A stretch of 64,000 nt of DNA from Atherix ibis (GCA_958298945.1 OY282605.1:27134811-27198810); one strand, 5' to 3'; shown: positions 22,261-34,659, counted from the first letter of the stretch. The notes: a model not told the origin generated them from the sequence alone. Numbers and translations are program-made.

Positions 22261-23173
22261 CAATATTTCGTGGTTCTGAAAATACAGCTTTCACATTTGA
22301 CAGCTGTCAACTATATATATATGTCATTCAAGGTGGTATTTAGTTAGTGACACGATTACACCATTCGAGAAATGCTCGCATTTTGTGGAAAAGTCTCATC
22401 TATATTTTCAGCACGACCTGTGTAAAATGTTTTTTTTTTTTCAAATATTTGTTTACCGTTTCCTTGATTTGAACGGCAAAACGCGAAAAAACACATTTGC
22501 AAATCGTTCGTGAAATGGGAACAAACGTCAAATGTCAAATGGATGAAGAAAAAAATAATAGCTCGAAAAAACTCGGACTGTGCGAACATTGATCGAGCTC
22601 ATATGTAAACCGCTACTTGACAATTGTTTGAGGGTTCGAGCCTGTGATTGAGACATTCATATTGTCACTCCAATGACTCGAATAAAAATGTTGGAGCTGA
22701 TGCAATAATTCGTTCATTGTTCTAATGGTGTTATCGTCTTTAAAAAGATCAGCAAACTGGAAAAAATGGTCTAATCGTTTTTTTTTGTCTCGAGCAAATT
22801 TTTTTGGAGTCAAATTTTCTTCCACTGATGAGGCTCATTTCTTGCTCGGTGAATACGTCAAAAAGGAAAATTGCCGAATATGGGGTTCTGAAAACCCACA
22901 AGTGACTATGCAGAAGCTATTGTATCCGAGATAAGTGACTGTTTGATGAGCATTTTGGTCTGAAGGTGTTAACCGAATTTTTTTGACTTGAAATTGAGGG
23001 TTATAATCCACATAACACGACCAATTTTCGATGTCAATTGACCTCTAACGGCGTTGAACAGTTTATTGTGAAGGTACGTAAATAGTGATATTCAAAATGG
23101 CAAAGTCCAAGACTTATAATAAAATCAAAAAAATCCATCGAAGTTCATATTTGAAATGCCAAGCACAATTGGA
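22261..23173 (+). mobile_element. DD41D-like Tc1/mariner copy H (913 bp)
   Basis: A forward copy with TA on both sides (22259-22260 and 23174-23175). The 5' end reads ..atttcgtggttctgaaaatac, followed by tttgacagctgtcaa; the 3' end reads ..aagcacaattgga. The transposase piece DEAHFLLGEYVKKENCRIWGSENPQVTMQK at 22830-22920 shows the first catalytic aspartate (the D of DEAHF). A MITE-like insert fills 22353-22736. The region for the second and third aspartates is deleted. Confidence 0.8.
22353..22736. mobile_element. MITE-like insert in copy H
   Basis: Left end cgattacaccattcgagaaa, right end cgttcattgttctaatggtgttatcg, an imperfect inverse. The interior is homologous to 15762-16070 in reverse. 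It sits about 90 bp inside the host element's 5' end, the same relative place as in copy C. Confidence 0.6.
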
Positions 23174-24294
23174 TAGATTTTTAATTTGAATGTAAAAAAC
23201 TAAATAAAAAATATCTTACATCTAAGTACATCTTTAAGTAAAGATTCAAAACTCTTAAGACAACCAGTTTTATTGATTTCAACCTGAACCAAACCTAGCT
23301 TAATAAGTCATTTTGGTAATTATTTAAAAAATTAAGACCCACTCTACCATTTTAGTACTAAATCAAAATAAAGTTTTTATATTAATTGTCACATCAAATT
23401 TGAATTTATTTACGAAAAACTATTTCTATTTTGTAAAAAAAAAAAAAAAAAATTATAAACCAGTTTAACTAGCAAAGTGGAGTCTGTAAAAAAAAAGTCT
23501 ACTGATACGAATCTAAAACGACTAGTTTGACTGTAGAGATCGAAATCGCAGAATATTTTCCATAAAATTTGTCACCTTTTTGAGTGTGAATGCTTACTAA
23601 TTTTTTGACGGTAGTTTTGATGATCTGATTTTTTTTTCTTCTTAAGTTGGTAGTAGTCGATGTTGAAAATGTAATTATTGACATTATTTTGTTGTTAGTA
23701 AACTGAAATTGAATTCAAATTTGATCAATAGTCAAACATTCAGTATTATTTGTGTGTGAGGGTTGAACGGGAAAAAAGTATTTATTTAAACATCGAATAT
23801 AGGGGCTGTTTGTACAGGTGGGCTATAAGTCAAATGTTATTTTTCATACAACTTTCTATTGATTTTTTATACTTCGATTAATATTTATTATCAAATAAAT
23901 AAAAATGCACATAGACTGTTATAGTAATTTTAAATGCCACAATAATTTTTAATTATATAAGCTTAGGTACTTATGTGACTTCCCATTTGATCGAAGTGGA
24001 AATATTCTGTAAATACCATATGTGTGAATCAATCTTTAAAATCTAAGTGTTGTACTGCCTCCGAAGTTAAATCCACAATACATCATCTAACCAACAAAGA
24101 AAAACCCCAAAATATGACCTTATAACTTCGGAAATACTTAAGCTAATATCCAAAAAAAAAAAACCTTCATCCTTTGCACATAATTTTTTCATTCACTTTG
24201 TAAGTTATCGATCAGCTAATAAACCCAAAAAAAACCTTCCTACCTCATAGATCTCCTTTGCATTTTTTAAAAAATCCTAAAAAAATACTAATTC
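23174..24294. other. AT-rich spacer
   Basis: Contains an A-run near 23434-23451. The ORF at 23499-23684 (-) matches no known family. Nothing else is supported. Confidence 0.5.
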
Positions 24295-24680
24295 TTAAAC
24301 GCCTTCGACCGTGTACGATATGACACGCTGGATTGTTATGAAAGTTGAAGCGATTCCTTCCCCTTCTGGTTATTTCCACATCCTAAAATCCTATCTCTCA
24401 GACCGAAATATTCAGATAACTGAAAATATTGAGTATTCTGACATTTATGCTATTACTTCGCCGGTGTTCCCCAGGAAATTATCTTAGGTCCAATCCTTTA
24501 CAATATCTTCATCTAAAATTATTTCTTGTCGCAGTGATATCCTTATCGCAACATATACTGACGATCCATCCATCCTTACATGTCACAAGGATCCTACAAT
24601 CCCGAATCCTTCAAAAATTTGTCAATCCTACAATCCCGAATCCTTCAAAAATTTGTCAATGCCCCCTTTTATCTACGAAA
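24295..24680 (+). mobile_element. Non-LTR reverse transcriptase remnant (Jockey-like)
   Basis: The plus-strand reading gives NAFDRVRYDTL near 24300, then FAGVPQEIILGPILYNIFI near 24465-24515, and TYTDDPSIL near 24552, matching the order of RT motifs (FDRV, GVPQG.ILGPxLYNI, YADD). Several frameshifts; the active-site YADD reads YTDD. A direct duplication of aatcctacaatcccgaatcc..ttgtcaat lies at 24591-24660. Only part of one RT domain remains. Confidence 0.75.
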
Positions 24681-24699
24681 AAAAAGTCCAACGGCTTAA

Positions 24700-25470
24700 A
24701 ACCATATTTGTCATAAATCCATAGTGAGCTATTGCGGTGATCTGCGGAGAGATCCAATTTTGGATGACTCCTTTTCCCCATAAACTGGGGTGAATCTCAC
24801 TTATTGTATGAACGATGTTGTCCTCCAGCTCGGAAAGTGTTTTGGGTTGATTGGCCACACCATTCATTTAATGTAGCCTTCTTGGAAATTGATGAAGGGT
24901 GTTTTAAATCGCACAATTTTGACGGACAGTTGACATCAGGAGGTGTAAAAAAATACCCCTCCGACATTGACAGTTACCGTTGCGCGTGTCTCATTTCGGA
25001 TGATGCCGACCGACGAAGATCCTCACCAAACAGTAAATTTTTCATTTTTCTGGATGCAAAGGAATCTTCTGGAACTGTTGTTGTTGCTTTTTATCCAAGA
25101 TCCGAAAATTTTGTTGGCTTACTTAGCCTTTCAGACAAATATGCGCTTTGGCACTGATGTCAATTGAATAATGTGTGGATGGTAGACCCTAATCTTTTCA
25201 TAATATTCGCCAAGTTCCGGTGATGCAGAAAGGCCCAACGTCCGGAGTTGGGACGTAATGGTCTTTACGAACATTTTGAGTCACAGCAGCAAAAATTTTG
25301 GTCTACCGAGCATTTTACTCACGTAGAAGCACTCGCCAATTGGTAATTGAATCAGTTTTCCCGAATTTACTGATCAGATGTTGAATTATGCTCTGGGTAA
25401 GACGTCCATTTCGACCATAAAGCTCACGCAGCTTACGGAACGTCTCTCGGATAGAGCACAAAAAAATTTA
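24700..25470 (-). pseudogene. Tc1/mariner-type transposase pseudogene (DD41D-related lineage)
   Basis: On the minus strand, the N-terminal helix-turn-helix reads LRELYGRNGRLTQSIIQHLISKFGKT (about 25455-25370). RTLGLSASPE..HPHIIQLTSVPKR follows (about 25240-25160), then KIPLHPEK.. (about 25050), a TVTVN strand (about 24975), and the C-terminal LSELEDNIVHTISEIHPSLWGKGVIQNWI (24850-24760). This is the order expected for the family, but frames change repeatedly and the catalytic aspartates are not readable. It does not share the nucleotide blocks of copies A-I, so it is a different lineage. Confidence 0.7.
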
Positions 25471-27060
25471 TAATAAATTTCCTTCTACGACAGCCTTGTC
25501 ATCTGAAACGTCAAAGTTATAGACTATCAAAAGATTAAGAATACCTATTGAAAGGCCCTTCATTTCCAAGATATAATTTCGATCATATTGAATTTTGTTC
25601 CAAATAAATCTCATCATTTAAAGTGATCTCTAATCTCGAAGAAAATTCTTCTAATTTTATTGTAGTTAGGACTATCTTTGGTAGATTTGGATCAGCTTTC
25701 TCTGAGATGAGACCAATCCTTTTTGTGATCTTCTAATCTGCATTAGAGGCCAAAGTAGTCTGAGAAATTTTTTTTTTAGATGAAAACCAATTTCCGTATT
25801 TTTTTCTATTCTTTTTTTTTGTTGGCTTTAAGGTAAATTTTAATTTTTCAATAGAAAAATTGCCCAAAAGTGGACTATTGGCAAAATAGAAAATCCAAAT
25901 TAGTTTTGGTTTGACCTTTACGATCTTAACTGTAAGCTGCAATTTAAATGCAAGTACTGAATCTGAATGCCCACCGTAAGCACTGCATTGATGATGATCG
26001 ATTGGAGGAAATTTGCCACGATTAACCCGGAATAGTTGATGTTGAAGATCTTTTCGTGGAGCTTCGATGGCTATCGCCATGATCGTTTGTCGTGAGAGCG
26101 AACGCCTCCCTTCAGCAATTTCTATTTAACTATCGTCAAATACGATGTTTGTTAGTCAACCCAGTTAATCAAACGATTTCAATTCGAATTATCAACCAAT
26201 CTGGCTGGGCTTTCGTCGTTATCGATCATGACAGGATAGAAGAATTGATCGTTCACCATCTGCTGCCCTTTTTCAAATCAAAACCATTCCAGATTTTCCC
26301 TTCCCATATTCCAATCAGTAGTGGCGGTTATTAAGAGTTTCGATAAGCTTCACGGACTTAACTGAAGCTGTTGCTGCTGTTAACTTCTAAACAAATCATA
26401 AATCAAATCCTGTCAATTTCTCATGACATTCTGTTATCAATTTCAACGCATTCCTCCTTACTAGAAATCCGTTGCCCATAAAATACTTCGACATTTGATA
26501 AGAAAATTGAAATTGATTGGAATAATTCAAATCAAGTTCAAAGTAACCTTTTTTTTCGTTTGATATGAATAACTATAATCAAGACTAAAGGTAAATTATT
26601 ACGATAATAAATCACTTGGCACATATATTATCACAACAAGAAGTGGGGAATATTTATTTGGTCTGTTATCGTTACAGGGTGGGTTGGGTGCGTTTCTGTC
26701 ATGGAGAAGTGCGTTAAAAAATGCGTTGTACATCTCTCATGTGAAGAGCCCACTTGAGAAACCATTTATAAATTGATTAAGTTAAAAATTTACTTGACGG
26801 TTTTTTCTATTATTGATTATTTCGGTTATCAATTAAAATTTTAATTATTTTTGATACTTTGGACATTAGGAAAAATAAATTTTTCCCCTTTTTGTAATTA
26901 TTCAATTTTTTTTAAGTTTAATGATTCGATTATGAAGATAGAGTCAAAAATATTTCATTCTCATTTAGAATAAGTACATTTTTTAAATGGCAAAAATCGA
27001 GATTATTTGAAAAATTAATTTAAAAAAAATATTATAGTACATAAAATGATATATCAAATA
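25471..27060. other. AT-rich unique sequence with unassigned small ORFs
   Basis: The 80-codon ORF at 26092-26334 (+) includes a SLQQFLFNYRQI stretch faintly like a Gypsy integrase, but too short to call. The ORF at 25733-26080 (-) is lysine-rich at its end and matches nothing. No element ends seen. Confidence 0.45.
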
Positions 27061-28669
27061 TCCAATCTTTGCTACGGAAAGTAAAGTTAAGTAAAACACA
27101 TTTAAAATTAAGTTTTATTGGACTATATTGCTTAGACCTTGCCATTATGGAGTATACGAAAACATTTGGAGGACTTGACCCTTTTGAACATCTTTCAAAT
27201 GGTTGCGCCGAAACTTTTTTAAGTAATATTCGAGTACTTTTTTGTTCATTTCGGACTATAGTTTGGCCATTTCTTGACAGATGTTGGTTTTTAAATGCTC
27301 ATCTTTTACGTAGCTCCGCAATAAATTGTTCAACATTGTCGAATGATGTTAGAGGCCAATTGACATATCCAAAATTTTTCGAATTAAGCGAAAATTTGTC
27401 GTGTTGTGTGGCTTGTGGCGCCGTTTTATTGAAACCACTTATAGTCCAGATTAAAACCCTCCATTTCAGGCCAAAAAAAATTGGGTTTGCATACGGCCAT
27501 ATTGTTCAGATTTGACGGTAGCGATCGCAGCGTCTTCATTTTCAAAGAATATTTGACCAATAACACCTTCATTTTGCTCGGATACAATGGCTTCTGCACA
27601 GTCATTTGTGGGTTTCCAGAGCCTCATATATGTAAATTTTGCTTATTGACGTATTCACTGGGCGAGAAATGAGCGTCATACAATGGCTTCTCCACAGTCA
27701 CTTGTGGGTTTTCAGAGCCTCAATATGTAAATTTTGGTTATTGACGTTTTCACCGAGCGAGAAATGAGGGTTTTCAGAGCTCCTTCTTAGTAAATTTTGT
27801 TTATTGACGTATTCATCGAACGAGATATGAGCCTCATACAATGACTACTCCACAGTCACTTGTGGGTTTTTAGAGCCTCATATATGGTAATTTTGCTTTG
27901 TATCCGTCAAGATGTTGATTTTTGAATACTCTTAAAATTGGGCATTGTCTGCATAAATATGGTCTTACATTCTATGAAATAAAGTCATAAAGCCTGCTAA
28001 CATTCTATGAAATAAAGTCAACATTTGTTGTGTCATGTGGCTTGTGGTTTCGTTTTATTGCAACCAGATATGATTTATATTAAAATCTTCAAATCCGAGC
28101 TAAAGAAAATTTGGTTATTTGCGACCAATGCGCTCCGAATTTACTGTAACAGTCTCTCCTCCTTTAAAAAACAAAAAAAATATAGACGCACAACAACTTC
28201 AGAACAACAAAAAACACACTGTGGGGTTTTAGAGCCTCATATATGGTAATTTGGCTTTGAATCCGTCAAGATGTTGATTTTTAAATATTCTAAAACATGT
28301 TGTGTTATGTGGCTTTTGTTGCAACCAGATAGGATTTAGATTAAAATTTTCTAGTCTGAACTAAAAAAATGTCAACTATAACAATCTCTCCTCCTTTTAA
28401 AGAAAAGAAGTACGAACCCAAGACATCTTCAGAACAAAATAAACCTCGCATTTATTTTTATGGATGCAATGGCTTCTCCATAGTAACTTGTGGGTTTTTA
28501 TATGGTACTTTTACTTAAGAAAATTTGTTTGAAAAGTCAGCATTCGGTATATCTTCTGTCGATGGTACTTATTATAAAAAATTAACCTAAACAACTGCCA
28601 TCTTGGATGACATGTATGTTTGACAGCTGTCAAATGACAGGGTTGTACTTTTTAAACCACAATATAGGA
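27061..28669 (-). mobile_element. DD41D-like Tc1/mariner copy E (1.6 kb)
   Basis: tccaatctttgctacggaaa at 27061 follows TA (27059-27060), and ..aaaccacaatatagga ends at 28669 before TA (28670-28671). The subterminal ttgacagctgtcaaatgaca is present at 28620. Internally, cagtca.ttgtgggtt recurs at 27599 and 27695 (exactly 96 bp) and at 27853, with a shortened unit between. The core cttgtgg block occurs at about 27410, 28037 and 28307. The minus-strand reading includes the CRIWGS-type region with stops. Confidence 0.82.
27599..27900 (-). repeat. 96-bp-step tandem repeat inside copy E
   Basis: Units begin at 27599 and 27695 (96 bp), followed by one shortened unit (gagggttttcagagctcc at about 27766) and another full unit start at 27853. 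The same transposase segment as the repeat in copy C. Confidence 0.8.
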
Positions 28670-30539
28670 TAAGTCTGTATTGAAAGGCAATTTTTCTAAG
28701 TCCAAATTGTCCTCTCTAAAAAATGTTTCCTTTGAAAATCAACTATAAATAAAGAGCACCAAACAAAGTTAATTTTATGAACGATTAGGAACTTTTGTGA
28801 ATTTCTTCTTTTTTAATTACTTTTTGTCATAATTTTAGTAGATTTAAAATTGGTCAAAACTTAAAATCAATAATTTACATGATGACTAATTATCGTAAAC
28901 ATAATTGAGAAATTTGGAGCAATATTTTTTTAAGAACACTCCACGCAGTGTTAATTATTAACACACTCGGTCGGTATTTTAGGAAATTTAAAAACCACAA
29001 AAAAATATTTAGTTTATTAAATGGATTAAATTGCATCTATGCGTGGGCAGCTATCATATTACGACTTTTTTCTTATTCAAAAAAACAAATTATTTTTCCG
29101 CCCTAAATTACGTTTTTAATGTTGTCATAGTTTATGTGAATCGCATACAATTGTTGGGAGAGCATAAATTTTTCTACGCAACATTTGAAAAATGTTTGAA
29201 TTTCTCCACAGTTCTTATATTCTGATGATGATGATGATGATGATGATGTGTATTGGGCGTACCTAAATGTACAGTGCTCCATTACACAGATTCAAATGGG
29301 AATGAAAATATATTGAGGATTGTTTCTATTTACAACACATTTCGTATAATTGAAATAAACATTGAAGCAGGTCACCCAATGGCGGTTGATTTAAATCTGT
29401 GCACCCAAAAGCCAACTAACTAAACCTGATACTCCACATTCAGCATTGCCCACGTTTCGGAGGTAGTTGTTGTTTTTTTTGATTCTTTTCTTTTTGTCAT
29501 ATGGCCAAAGCGTTCCCCCCCCGGGTGGCCGATTGAGTTCGGTACGTGGCAAAACCAACAGGAATGGGTGTTAAAAAGACCACAGTCGATGTACAGATAG
29601 AAAAACACCAGATCTATTGGCTAATCCAATGGCATACGTTATGTCGAGTACGTGTGGTGTAGGTGGACCATGGACGACTTAAGAGGCCAATTCGTTTTAA
29701 TGGGGGGCCTTAGAACGTGATTAGAGTTTCTTATTATCAAACAAAAGAAACAACAACAAAGCCAACAACAAGCAACAGCAGCTGGCTAAGCCTCCTCCAT
29801 CTTTATCGCAACGACGACAATGACAATATAACATATTCAAAGTCGAAACTAAGATTTGAGGTCGATATGTGGTCATTCTTGAACAACTAAACTCACAAAG
29901 TTATTTGTGTGCCTTAACACACAATTTAAAGGAAAGAAATTTTGTCAGAATATATTTTTTTTCTATTTGGAAATTTTCACAAATTTTGATTGATGAGACG
30001 TTTTTTTTTTGGTTACCGATTAAGAAAAGAATGTATTTTCTTATATAAAAAAAAAGAACGTGACAATTTTCGATCCTTGAAATTCGTCCATTCCGGAAGA
30101 ATTATTCACGCAAGTCAGCATTGAACTAAATTAGAATTTTTATGCATTTTTTGTAGTGCAATTTCACTGCGGCAAATTAACAAAAAGTTTTCTTCTGAAA
30201 GTGGTAGCCTTTGTAAAAAAAAGGTTTTTTATTATTTTATTCCGTAAAAAAAAATATATTACATTTGGAAGAAGGAAGACTGGTTTCGTTTGTTTAGGAA
30301 AAAAATTTTAGATTTAAGTCTATTTTTCTGATTTAAATATGAACACTAATGTTTCGGAATAATTGTATCGGTTGGGGGGGTGATGTAGAGGTGAAGTATT
30401 GATTTTTAATCCACCAACCGTTCCGATTTGCATATAAAACTGTTTTCTTTTACTATTACCGTAAAAGCTAAAGCAACTTAAAAAAAATTCAAAGCCTATC
30501 GTTAAGGCCTGAACCTCGTTTTCATCCAACAACCACCTT
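28670..30539. other. AT-rich unique sequence with a (GAT)n run
   Basis: (GAT)8 lies at 29224-29248. The 29400-29840 part is less AT-biased, with mixed sequence and CAA/CAG-rich stretches (29745-29790), and could be a regulatory block. No ORF with a recognisable product. Confidence 0.5.
29224..29248. repeat. (GAT)n trinucleotide microsatellite
   Basis: Eight uninterrupted GAT units. Confidence 0.95.
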
Positions 30540-30639
30540 AGTGACTCATGCCGTGGAGAGAAACAACACTTCATGGAAAATCTCTCGTCTATACCGTCAG
30601 CCTCCACCCCTAATCTTGAACCAAGCTAGTAACGCTTGC

Positions 30640-31115
30640 GAAGTTAAACTTTTTGTTGAATTCCTTCAAGTATTCCCCATTCTTCGGCTAACAACTTTAG
30701 ACCAATTTTATTATTGCCTTGTGCTTCCAAGATCCTGGAAAAGATCTGGGCTACAAGATTTAACCAGGCGCTTGACAATAGACTCAATCGCCAACAATAT
30801 GCCTACAGGTCAGTCAGGGGAACTCTGAATATGCTATTTGAACTCCAACCGTCAATCCATAATTGCTACAAACATAGACATTGTAATTTGCTGTTGTCTT
30901 TCGAGGGGTATGCCCGAATTTACCAACACAGAGTACACTTATGGCTAGCAGATTGGGGAGTAGATTCTGCAATATTGTCACTTCTACGTTCCGTTCCTAC
31001 CTAACTGGTAGAACCTTCACGGTACGCGCCAACGGTCAATTTTCGTCAAAACGCGAAATGTCAAATGGCATCCCACAAGGATCTCCTCTATCCACGATCC
31101 TATTCAATATATAAG
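30640..31115 (+). mobile_element. Non-LTR retrotransposon reverse transcriptase remnant
   Basis: The plus-strand reading runs ASKILEKIWATRFNQALDNRLNRQQYAYRSVRGTLNMLFELQ (about 30718-30850), CNLLLSFEGYARIYQHRV.LWLADWGVDSAILSLLRS (to about 30993), then, after one frameshift, YLTGRTFTVRANGQFSSKREMSNGIPQGSPLSTILFNI (to about 31110). The order FDKA-like, GRTF and NGIPQGSPLS is that of LINE RT fingers and palm. The catalytic YADD box is missing because the element stops here. The clade is uncertain (I, LOA or Jockey group). Confidence 0.8.
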
Positions 31116-31494
31116 AAAATTTTCTTTATCACCTGGAAACATGTCTTTTTAATTGAATTTTTCAAAAAAATATTCTTTTTTTTCATTATTTTTGGTAAAC
31201 GAACAAAATAAATATATTCTCCGGCAACGTTGACTTTGTTAATCTTTGAGACCGTTGAATTGGGTTATATTTTATTGTCCAAAATTATTTCTTACCTGCA
31301 ATTTGGATATTTCTTAAGAAATAACAAAAAAAACGAAGCCGAAACGACAGTGCATCGACACAGCAGCAGGGATTACGATAGAAATCGGAGTAACCACAAT
31401 GGCAGGTAAAAAATAGGTTTTTTGTTCTTTCAAGACAAAGTCCCCTTTTCTTTCGGAAATTACTAAAACTCTGAGGGTTTTTTTCTTGAAGTAT
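31116..31494. other. AT-rich spacer
   Basis: No element or gene. A less AT-rich stretch at 31340-31408 (cgaagccgaaacgacag..aatggcag|gtaaaa) has an exon-end look, but nothing else supports an exon. Confidence 0.4.
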
Positions 31495-31725
31495 ACTAGG
31501 TGTAGTAGAAAAGTAATGAGATTGAATTTTTTCTGGGAATAAATTTTATTGCATTTTTTATGTCAATGTCATCTTCTTCAAAACATCGGCGGAGGTATTG
31601 TTTCCACTTCTTTTAGCAGTGCTGGAATCCTTCTGAGTGCGTAATGTCTTTTCAAGAGGGTTTTGATTCCTGCGGAAAAAATTTCACGGATTTAAATCAA
31701 GTGAGTAGGGGGAGGGGGAAAGAGG
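31495..31725 (-). mobile_element. Tc1/mariner terminal remnant
   Basis: TA-flanked ctaggtgtagtagaaaagta resembles a mariner-type end. On the minus strand the next bases read FQHC*KKWKQYLRRCFEEDDIDIK (about 31640-31550), matching the usual C-terminus of mariner transposases (F..C...W..RW..C....GDYFEGD.I). The remaining coding region and the other end are not recognisable. Confidence 0.6.
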
Positions 31726-34659
31726 GGTCGGGTTAATGGTGGTTTTAACTTCTCAAAAACTCGCTAATGGAGATGTTCTTGTGACATCCATCAGATGTGC
31801 ACTCTGATACGAAGCTGTCTTTTTCTCTTTGTGTGTCTTTTTCTAATACGAAGCAGTTTTTTTCTGAGCCTTTGTAGGACCTATTATAAACAAAAAAAAA
31901 ACCCCGTCAATCGAGAGGTTAAATCCTCTCAAGAACTCTCACTCACTTTTATCAGTTTTCTATGTTGCAGGCCTTTTTGTGCGATATTCGTCTTCTACTG
32001 CTTGTGGACCGGCGGTCATGAATCCTTTATGTCACCGAAAAAATTATGCTATGGATGAGGTCCTTGCGGATTCCTCAAGCTTAACACAAAATTTTAAGGC
32101 ACACAATTTGCTCCAAATTTCATAGTTCCATCTTTCACATAACTTCACTTATCACCAAATTATCAGTTGAGGCTCAAACTTGTACTGGTTACATCTTAGG
32201 GTGGGAGGGTGGTGGATCTGGACTAACGTACAAATCCGTAGAGTTGTCAGACGATAGTCTCATAATTTGTCTGACACAGCTCGTGCAACTAACATAAAAA
32301 ATCCAAAATTATAATAATCACAATCAGAAGAACCCCTAATTTTTTAATGTACACCCCTAAGAAATTTCATTTTTAATATTTCTACTCTAAAAGTATCGAT
32401 ACATCCTTGGTTTTTTCATTAAAAAAACGGTTGCCCAACGACTTGTACATAGTTGAGCAATCGTTTTTTTTTTTTTTTAATGAAAACCAATTCGAATTTA
32501 GTAACCCGGAAATAAAATATAAAAGCGCTTAGTCAGTCTCTGCAAATATTTATTTGGGGTAATTGTTGATTTTCGCACATTGTTGACCTAGAATTAGACT
32601 AGATCAGCCACATACCCTCTGCTGTCTAAAATAGAAAAAAATTAAAAAAAAGAAAAAAAAAATTAAAATTAAATAATTCTGCACAGTCAAAAATGTGTTT
32701 TCAGTAGCTTTAAAGCTGTCACAGCCTGACCATCCCATGTCCAGAAAAAAAACCAACTGACCCTACTCTTCTGGCGCGTACGTGTTCATCACAAATTCAA
32801 CGATGTGAATTTGAGCAGAACGTAATGTGACAAGTGTCCATTATCATCGAATCGATTCAATATCGCGCGTTGGCGGTTGTGGTTTTAAACCATATCAACC
32901 ACAGACAGTGGTACCTTAGCTCCAGGTGATTCATAGTCACTATCTCTCTCTCATGGATAGATTATCAGAAGATTTGCAATAATTAACCTTTATTAAGCAC
33001 CTCAGCCTTAGCTCGACAGTTACCGTGTGAACTGTGTCCGAAGTCGCCACAACACAACGTGGGTTTTTTTTTTTAACAAATGCACACCCTCTCTTGGTAC
33101 TTGTACTGGAGGGGTTTTTTTTTGGTTACCAACTTTTGACTGTATTTTGTTCACAACAAGTCGTAACAAACTTGCTTGCTCTCTCGAATATGATTTATTA
33201 ATTAATAATAATTCGTGGGGGATTTTAAGTTAGGTGTCCATAAATTAATTGATTGAAAAACCTCAAGAGTTTTCCTCCATAAGAGGTGCATTCGAAGCGT
33301 GTGATTCTCAGAATCGAAGTAAGATCCCGAAACAGAACATGTGCAGAGACAGACGCGTTATGTTATTTGAGACGTCGTTCATGCTTGGGATTGCATTTTA
33401 CCGCGCATTCTACTCGACATGCATTACAATCTGATGATCTGCGTCTATTACAATCTGCATTATGTTAGGTAGAGTACCGAACCATTAAGGTTAGGCTTGT
33501 TTTATGTCATGTTACCGCCACATGCACTTGTATCCGTACAAAACCAAATGAGTAGTGTAGGCCTGGGTTTTTTCTTCTTTTTCGAAGCGTGGAAGAGGCA
33601 TGTGTAAATTGAAGAATTTTAAAAATAGCAACGGTACCCGAAATTCTAGATGGTCAGGAAACGAACAAATTTCTGATTTATAGGAATTTTTTGTGGAGCA
33701 CATTAATGTGTCAGAGTTTTGGTTTGACTGCGACTACAACTGCAGGATAGGATTACATTCCATAAGAACATGTTCAAATTGAGAAGTTTTTCCAATCAAA
33801 ATTTCTTGGAAGTTTTCTTCTCTTGGATTGGATAATGTTTGGAATCCGAATCAATGCGCAGATGCACTTAGAAGGGTGGATAAAAGTTAAATTGCAGTTC
33901 AATCAATCGATGGTGGTCATTCCAGAAAAGATAAATTCAGGAAGTTTTTCAACATCACTGATAATTGGACTTGTTACAACACATTGAAAACATGAAGCGT
34001 GTGGGCTAACACTCTTCTTTCAAGATTCGATTCAATGGGCTTCAATCCCCTTCTCCGTATCAGCTCCGCCATAATCGCAATCTTCATCGTTGTCCAATAT
34101 TTCTTTTTCCAAATCAAAACTGGAAACAGGATGCTGTAAATTTTGTGACACTATCTCACATACTAAGACCGTCCAAATGGTATCTTCTTCTCAAGACCCA
34201 TTATTGTACGATTCCAAGATGATGGCGGCGGGAAATTAAGGTAATTGTTTCCGCACTAAGTTACAAAAACAAAAAAACAAACCGAAATCTTCTAGACAAC
34301 TAATGCGGAAAGAAGGAGGGAGGATGGGAGATAGCCGAATTTGAAGTTAAATTGGTATTTTCGAAATTCATAGTCAAGTTAACTAAAGGAAAGGGTTTTT
34401 TTTTGTCCAGACTGCTCCGGTAATAGCTGAAGGCGGCGTTTCCGATTGTAATGTGGCTAGAGTTTTGTGCTCTTTATTAGCCTAATAAGATGGCTGTTAT
34501 TAGTCTAACAAATTATGCGGTCATTTACAACTATTAAAATGCCATTTGTCTTATGGTCAAGATGAAAATTTGTTTTATAAAAAAAATTCTCATTTTTTGG
34601 AGGATTTGTTGTTATTGAAAAAGAAAAGTTTTGATTGTAATTAGAAAAAAATATTTTGA
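31726..34659. other. Unique sequence, mixed composition
   Basis: No mobile element end or known protein was recognised over almost 3 kb. The 32700-34150 part is less AT-rich than the average of the window and is a candidate for conserved non-coding sequence. A strong hairpin is listed separately. The ORF at 31795-32058 (+) reads simple TTTTTC-rich sequence at its start. Confidence 0.45.
32407..32490. repeat. 84-bp imperfect hairpin
   Basis: ttggttttttcattaaaaaa on the left pairs with the T-run, ttaatgaaaaccaa on the right; ggttgc pairs with gcaatc, and the interior caacgac..agttg pairs again. The right arm has a longer T-run. It could be a folded-back MITE fragment or a transcribed hairpin. 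Confidence 0.6.

Noticed and set aside
21380..22336. A complete 957-bp mariner with 9-bp inverted ends and TA flanks
   Set aside because: The right-hand 'end' lies in the subterminal region shared by the DD41D-like copies; the similarity stops after the first nine bases and the element lacks most of its catalytic domain.
26092..26334. Gypsy-type integrase fragment (SLQQFLFNYRQI)
   Set aside because: Only about a dozen residues look alike, with no catalytic motif or LTR nearby.
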